A stretch of 64,000 nucleotides of DNA, taken from positions 62,001 to 126,000 of the forward strand of contig WNNJ02001536.1 of assembly GCA_012934845.2 (NCBI GenBank), in the 5' to 3' direction. Shown here in pieces: positions 58,028 through 64,000 of the stretch (the first letter of the stretch is position 1; every line of letters starts with the position of its first letter). This DNA is from Pomphorhynchus laevis (lineage: Eukaryota; Acanthocephala; Palaeacanthocephala; Echinorhynchida; Pomphorhynchidae). The translations under genes were made by a program, and so were the position numbers. The notes under the pieces are model-generated. The model was not told where the DNA came from, ran no database searches, and saw only the letters and a list, made by a program, of their open reading frames with translations.

Positions 58028-58439
58028 ACATAATGGCCTACTCTTCTGTGATATCTAAAACATTGGATTTTTCCAAATATTTTCAAGATACATTTTTATT
58101 AACTTAAAATGCAATTTAATTTTTTTCGAGTCTTAACAGTTGGGTTCACGCATTGCATTCGATGACAAGTGTAGCACAAGTCACAATGTATTGTCCTGGG
58201 TGAGTGGAGATGACTGTATCAGGCTATCAGAACTATAGAAATTTATGACCTTGGTAGATTCCCAGAATGAATTAATCATTGCTAAAGTTTTGCCTTCTAC
58301 AATCGCTTCGAAATCCATTGTACACGGAATTTCACTTCAGACATTGCAAGTGATTTACGATCATACAAAATTCACCTAGTGATCGACTGGTCGATAGTCT
58401 TGTTCCCCACCCTGATACATAATACGCTATTTTATATTT

Positions 58440-59645
58440 TCAAGAATGTAACCAACAATAAGTGTGTTCCAATTATCGGGTATCACTCTTCTTAGCTAGA
58501 AGACTGGTGAGCTGTTTGCTAGGATTCTTGAGTTAAGGATACGGCCTATAGTTGAGGACCAGTTGCAAGAGGAACAATGTAGCCTTCGTCCAGGCCGTAG
58601 AACTACGGATCAACTCTTCACCCTCTCAACTATTATCAAACGGCTTTGGGAGTTCGTTCAACCGGTCTACATGTGGTTTGTAAATTTGGAGAAGGTGTCC
58701 GATCGAATTCCGCGGGAGAGTTTGTGGGAAGTACTAAAGAAGAATAGAGTGCCACACTATCATCTGGTAGCTGTGGCTTCTCTGTATAAACAAGTTATGA
58801 GTTGTGTTATTTTTCTGAGTAGAAAATCTGGATCATTTCCAGTAGGTATTGGGTTTCGTCAGTCTTGTCATTTGTCTCAACTTCTGTTCCTTGTTTGCTT
58901 GGACAGAATTACGAGACGGGCTGCTCTGACGGATGTCGGTCCCCAGTTCGGTTCCATCAGGATACCATATCTGCTCTTTTCAGATGATGTTATCTTGTTG
59001 GCGTCTTGACCTGAGGACTTACAATACCTTCTAGATCGATTTACGATGGAATGCTAAGCGGCAGGGTGTTGGTAGTACCTTCAAGATAGTCTCTGTCAGG
59101 TATCAATGCCAATCCAGATTTAGGAACCGGTTCTTCCTTATGTGTTAAATTTCAAGTATATTGTGGTATTGTTCTAGAGGGACGGCAGGGACATCAGGGA
59201 GATTGAGAAGCGGATATGTACAGCTAACGCAGCAATGCGTTCTTTGTACAGGTATGTCGTGTTGAAGCAGGAGTTGAGACATCGGGCAAAGCTTTCGGTT
59301 TACTACGCAATTTTAGTTCTTGTCTTAACTTATGATCATGAGCTTTCGTTTATAACCGAAAGGATAATATCTCGGATACAGGCGACCGCAATGAAGTTCC
59401 TAAGCGGTGTGGCCGGTCATAGCCTTATAGATAAGATTATCAATTCGGTCATCCGGGATGAACTCGGCGTAAAGTCGCTGTTTCTCCACATCGAAGAAAG
59501 TTAGGTGAGGTTGCTAGGAGACGTTCTGAGGATGTTTAGAGATCGCTTTCATCGGATGGTTTTCCAGGACGGACTCTCCGGAAAGAGACCTAGAGGTAGA
59601 CCTCGATATCGTCGGAGTATTTCTGCTCCTAGTATACATGAAACG
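58440..59645 (+). mobile_element. RTE-like LINE, copy 2
   Basis: The RT legible from 58540 shows EEQCSLRPGRRTTDQLFTL, then motif A region WFVNLEKVSDRIPR (family usually FVDLEKAYDRVPR), motif B VGIGFRQSCHLSQLLFL (usually LRQGCVLSPLLF) and motif C LLFSDDVILLAS (usually FADD). The thumb (59235-59504) matches copy 1 at 44390. Altered motifs A, B and C and several frame breaks make it inactive. The neighbours are AT-rich intergenic DNA. Confidence 0.85.
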
Positions 59646-60227
59646 TGAAATTTTTTATATTTACTACGAAAATGTGTAAACATCAATTAAATATTCTGAT
59701 TGATTTGAAATTGTGTCAGTAATTTCTACTGTAGCTAAAATCATTTAGTTAGAAATTAATTACGTTCATTAGCTACAAAGGAAATGCAAATATGTTGCAA
59801 TAAGTAAGAATCATTATGTAACAGAAGGAATTCTTTATCACAGCAAAATTGTTCCAATAATATCATATGCATTAGAGATTTAAATTTTTAAAAAATTATA
59901 TGGCTAAAATATTTTTATATAAAACCCTATATCATGTATAACCATTTATATAACATTTATGTGATATATAATCAGAGAGTTATGGTAAAATCTGCGTTAT
60001 ACAAAAATCGGTATGTCTAGGTCATCGTAAACGCTCACCATCCTTTCTGGCTATAAACTTAATAACATTTTTATAGAAACAAAACAATCATCATTTCCTA
60101 TTGGGTTTTATCTGTTTAGCCTCAATATTATTATAAAACTACGATAAGTTAAATCATTGTTTTAAGGGATAAGTTCCGTCGTGAACTGTATTTGGTCATG
60201 CTGATAAGATGTATTAACTACGACAAT
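59646..60227. other. Spacer without recognisable features
   Basis: This is AT-rich DNA between the RTE LINE and a Penelope terminal-repeat piece. No gene or repeat was recognised. Confidence 0.4.
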
Positions 60228-60520
60228 CTGGCCCTGCTGCTTTGCTGAATCGAGGAATAGGGACGAAAACCTGATAACATAGCAGTTTCTCCTGATTACC
60301 TTTATTCCTTATAATACATCGTATATTCCTCGAATACATTGTTTATTATTTATTATTTAATTTATAAAAATTGATTTTTATTTTATATTTGAATAATTTT
60401 ATAGTTATATAAATATTAATCGTATAAAATTTTATATAATTATTATTTATAATTATTTATCCTTATTTTTGATTTATATATAGTATAAAATACGTAGACT
60501 CAATTATCTAATCGGATCAG
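60228..60520 (+). repeat. Penelope terminal-repeat piece, copy 3
   Basis: GGCCCTGCTGCTTTGCTGAAT...GGGACGAAAACCTGATAACATAGCAG is followed by CTCCTGATTACC and the same AT-rich tail as copy 1 (TTTATTATTTAATTTATAAAAATTGATTTTTATTTTA). It continues to ATACGTAGACTCAATTA. Confidence 0.7.
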
Positions 60521-60829
60521 TTATAATTTAATTTCAACAAATTTTTATGGACATTATTGCGGTAGATGCCAAATGAAATTGAAACGATCAATCCCAATGT
60601 CTACCGTTTTATGGTTAATACGACTCTTTAGTAAGAGATACTTTCCACTGCTGGTTACAGAGAGATAGTTATAAACGGCCATATAACGAAATTATTATTG
60701 AAATGTACATTGGACTGCGATATGCAAGTCATCTACTTTTCAATGCCATATAATATTGCGTCTAAGAACATTATTCAGTATTCAATACATTAGAAAGATA
60801 CAACTACAGTTAAAAAATAGATTTATTTT

Positions 60830-62240
60830 TACGTGGCAAATGTGTGATGGCGCACGCCTACATGACCACGAAGAAAAACAAACAAACAAAAGTCTAAATC
60901 ATATGTCGAAAATGAGTACGGAGGCGTATTTGAATGTGATAAAGGAGGGAGCGCGGCGGACGTCGAGAGGAAGCTGACTCCGGGCGAGAGTGGCAATGAG
61001 GAAGGATTGGAGATCGTAGTTGTTAGAGTAATTGAGAACGCGATGTAAGAGGGAATGACGAGAACGCAGCGATAGAGAGGTGGGACGAGTGTCGTCAAAT
61101 AAAGGGAGGTTGATGAACGATGGGGAGCCGACAGCGATGAGACGAAAAATTACGATAAGGGGAGTTGTATGCGGATGTGGATGGTAGGCCAGGAGAGTTG
61201 TGCGAGATATGTGGATGTGTAGTCGAAGCGATGGAGACATATGAGCACTCGAACGGCGGAGTTGATGATGCGTTGTAGGGGTAGGATGATGGATTTTGGA
61301 GAAATGGCGAAAAGGCTAAGACAGTAATCTATTTTAGGGAAGATGAGCAATGAAAGAAAGGACATACAAGAACGGAAGTCGATAAGGGGGCGGATACGGT
61401 GGATGTCACAGAGAATTAAGTTAGAGGAGCGGACTATGTCGCGGACGAAGAGTTTAAGAGAAAGGTGATCATCGAAATGGAATCCTAAGAAAGTGATATT
61501 GTTGACTATGGGGATGATTGATGAGGCAAAAGATACAGGGGATGATATATGTTAGGTTGACGGGAAAGGATCCACATTATTTTTGACTTGTTTGGGTTTA
61601 GAACGAGACGAATATGGGAGATACGTTTGTAGATAGAGACGTTTGTAGATCGCCAAGTAGAATAGAGAAAATCAGGGGACCTAGGACTGAACCTTGTGGG
61701 CCCTGCAGAAAATAGGAATGGGAGGAAAGGATGATGGATTTGAGCAGACGCGAAAAGAACGGTTAGGTAGATATGAGGCAAACCATGCTACGAAGGAGGA
61801 AGAAAAGCCGTAATCATAACGTAGGCGATACAGGAGGATGGAGTGGTCGACGATGTCGAAGGCGGAGGAGAGGTTGAGGGAGATGAGAACACCATATAGA
61901 GCCTTTATCACGAGAAATGAGTAGTTCGTTGTAAATTTTCATGCATGCGATTTCTGTCGAGTGATTAGAGCGGAAAGCGGATTGGAAAGAAGGGTACAGA
62001 TTGGATGAGGAGAGATAAGTGTTGATCTGTATTAAGATAAGGCGGTCTAAGAGCTTAGATAGAGTAGGGAGGAGTGAAGTGGGGCGATAGTTAGAAGGAA
62101 GTACGGGGTCGAGCGATTTTTTCTTAAGGAGACGAACGATGGCGGATTTCCAGTGTGAAGGGAAGATACGACTGCGGATGGACGAGTTAAACAAGGTGAT
62201 GAGGAAATGGGATATCGATGAGCATATGATTTGTATTACT
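60830..62240 (-). mobile_element. L2/Rex1-like LINE 'H', compositionally distinct
   Basis: On the minus strand the RT shows PSHWKSAIVRLLKKKSLDP, NYRPTSLLPTLSKLLDRL (62194-61814), [18 protein letters not shown] (motif A, about 61875), a [16 protein letters not shown] motif B near 61700, then LNPNKSKIMW (about 61580) and thumb pieces (61365-60899) ending DVRRAPSFITFK. The YADD motif expected between motif B and the LNPNKSK block is absent, consistent with a deletion of about 100 bp. The copy is clearly GC-richer than its surroundings, with a purine-rich plus strand. It is inactive. Confidence 0.85.
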
Positions 62241-62680
62241 CTGTTAAATACGATTTGGTAGATTTCCTTATTTATACCTGTTATAAATGGGTGATTTGAG
62301 AGAATTTGAAATAGTTGTGGTTTGCTGCATTCAACTAGCCATCGTCATGGTATCATTTTTCGTTATAGCTGCCTGCTGAGTTTTTTAAGTCGACAAGCAA
62401 GAAAGTGAATGTTTTATAAGCATCAAAATTAAATCAGTTTACAGTGACAATTAAACCATAAATAAATCTACAATTCGCCGTTTTGAAATTTGCAGTTTTA
62501 AAGTTCCCTATCGATATTTCACAAGCCCGTTAATTTATTTCTCTAAAAAAGTTAATCATTTTATTTTAATTTCAACAGTAACACCGGGATTAATTAGATT
62601 AAACATCAACATCAACTCGTCATTTTTTAATTTGCCAAGATAGAGCATTTATATAATTAAATTTTATACATATAGCTCAT
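62241..62680. other. Spacer without recognisable features
   Basis: AT-rich, noncoding in appearance. Confidence 0.4.
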
Positions 62681-63085
62681 TCAGCATACCATTTTATTAT
62701 TAATTACTAAGTCATTGCGGTGAACTCTAATGATATGGTCTCTGTCGTGATTTGATGTATACTCGTCATTATTAAGATATATTCTCTCTTGTTGGCCACT
62801 GCAATACACATAAGATTGCGATATTGAAGTCGTATATCTGCAGTAATTTACGAATTTTTCTAATAAATACAGAATATAGTGAGCACCTGTCACATGTGCG
62901 CTAGTCCCTAAACCAATTAAAACAAACAATGCTAACAACTGACTACCGAATGATTCCCATGATATTGCTGCATAGTGAACCCTAGACGGTCTTGTGACGG
63001 CCTTAATCACATTGCAATTCACATAAGATTGCTTACTGCGAGTTGCACGCCTCTTTGTATGTATTGCACGAGTGTGCCGAAACAC
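62681..63085 (-). CDS. Unrecognised reading frame with one membrane-like segment
   Basis: This is a 134-residue frame with a basic N terminus (TKRRATRSK) and a hydrophobic stretch QLLALFVLIGLGTSAHVTGA at about residues 49-68. A polar C terminus follows. I do not recognise it. The length is above what this composition usually yields by chance, but no splice context, repeat match or homologue is evident. It could be an exon of an unknown gene, part of an unrecognised element, or chance. Confidence 0.2.
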   Translation of the reverse strand: MFRHTRAIHTKRRATRSKQSYVNCNVIKAVTRPSRVHYAAISWESFGSQLLALFVLIGLGTSAHVTGAHYILYLLEKFVNYCRYTTSISQSYVYCSGQQERIYLNNDEYTSNHDRDHIIRVHRNDLVINNKMVC

Positions 63086-64000
63086 ATTTAACCGTGTGCT
63101 ATCGACTTACAAGTAAAATTAATGTGGAGTGCATCTGTTAAATGGAATTTCCATATAATGTTTTAATCTCTGTGACAAATCATCTGATATTATATGATTA
63201 GAGTCCTAAAGTTGAGGACGAACTGCCTTTTGAAAAAAATTAAACAATATTGTCATTAAAAATGAAGAATACAAAATACAAGTTATAAAATATTATCAGC
63301 TTGTAAATATTAGTTTGATAAACAGCTCGAACTGTTTATCAAAAAAATGACCTGGCGTAAGCATACGTAATTCGGCGAGGTAATTTTTAGGTACGTACAT
63401 ACTCATCTCTTTCTATAATGAACTTAGCATAATGTTGTCTTGACAAAAAGTAAATATTTACAGGTTATTACCACTTTACCGAATTTTGTCGTAGAGGGAG
63501 TTTGCGAATTAGATCAATCCAGGTCTCGCGATTCTCAGTTTCAGATCGAAGCTCACGGAAAATACATTTTGAACTAATCTCTGAGCATAATTACAAGTTT
63601 ATATATTATCAAAGATGTCGTACATCATGTTCTCTAGCTGTACCCGTATTGCCGTTCGCTTCTCTTGTAAGAAATTTGATTTTTATAAAGACAACTTCAA
63701 ATGTTTCAATTTCTACTTGTGGAAATTGCGGCAGTAAACATTTAGCATTATTTAAGAAATGTCATCGTATTAAAAATTATTGTAGAATCTAAAAAACATC
63801 GAACCCTGAATGCTTTTTTGATTACTCATAAAATGCTAACGATACTATTCACGCTCTGAAATTTATACTGTCGGTATTCAACAAATACAGGGTGCTCATT
63901 AAACAGGAAAGATGATATCTTATATACCAGTGCCATAATCATCATATAGACCACATACCATAAAAATAATCATAAGACGGAAAGTATATAGTTGTCTAAT
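63086..64000. other. Terminal stretch with weak hints only
   Basis: A 20-bp hairpin-like region TTTGATAAACAGCTCGAACTGTTTATCAAA lies at 63314-63343. A frame at 63502-63792 has a CxxCxxxH-like patch near its end, too weak to call. Nothing else is recognised. Confidence 0.4.

Noticed and set aside
63502-63792. Possible gag-like zinc knuckle (CGNCG...H)
   Set aside because: Only a partial motif with no neighbouring retroelement parts; insufficient to name an element.

Overview
The window is AT-rich nuclear DNA from a eukaryote, most likely a flatworm and probably a trematode of schistosome type. This is inferred from the mix of element families: CR1/Jockey, RTE and Penelope retroelements, CsRn1-like Ty3/Gypsy fossils, Merlin, and a tRNA-derived SINE with a hammerhead-like core. 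A splice acceptor directly before the start codon in two unrelated genes, as spliced-leader flatworms can show, points the same way. No species is claimed. Prokaryotic signals such as operons are absent.

Three host genes are supported. (1) SUCLG1, succinyl-CoA ligase alpha, is an uninterrupted reading frame at 17549-18526 (+). (2) NDUFB10, a complex I accessory subunit, is rebuilt here from four exons at 43021-43120, 45086-45224, 47346-47485 and 55967-56232 (+), with exact splice phases. (3) A membrane-anchored short-chain dehydrogenase of SDR16C/RDH type is at 52428-53636 (-), nested antisense inside the 8.5-kb third intron of NDUFB10. SUCLG1 and NDUFB10 both act in the mitochondrial matrix and inner membrane, but nothing in the sequence links them otherwise.

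Most of the rest is layered mobile DNA. 0-1.7 kb: Penelope-like reverse transcriptase and its terminal repeat. 1.7-2.7 kb: 3' piece of a young CR1/Jockey LINE. 3.0-9.7 kb: three different copies of a LINE lineage with a Cys-rich N terminus and a restriction-like nuclease, all on the minus strand. 10.9-14.5 kb: LINE 'D' (ORF1, APE nuclease, RT), carrying two striking palindromes. 15.3-17.4 kb: a second young CR1 copy between inverted repeats. 17.5-18.5 kb: SUCLG1. 18.9-23.4 kb: Gypsy fossil with a long CR1 LINE whose RT frame is open. 24-27.1 kb: decayed CR1 LINE, then a Merlin transposase. 29.8-34.0 kb: Gypsy fossil with short terminal repeats and nested LINE and SINE insertions. 34.1-35.8 kb: SINE relics and a hAT/ZBED-type transposase relic. 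35.9-38.7 kb: satellite array of about 310-bp units. 38.7-40.8 kb: second LINE D copy and a foldback element. 41-43 kb: local duplications. 43-56.2 kb: NDUFB10, whose introns hold RTE, LINE D and SINE insertions plus the SDR gene. 57-60.5 kb: foldback MITE, Penelope terminal repeats and an RTE LINE. 60.8-62.3 kb: compositionally distinct L2/Rex1-like LINE. 62.3-64 kb: little recognisable.

The most unusual signals are RNA-structure relics: a hammerhead-like core in the SINE family, a GAAAC/CTGATA hairpin repeated in the Penelope terminal repeats, and template-switch-like perfect palindromes in LINE D. All coordinates come from reading alone. No database search or folding program was run.
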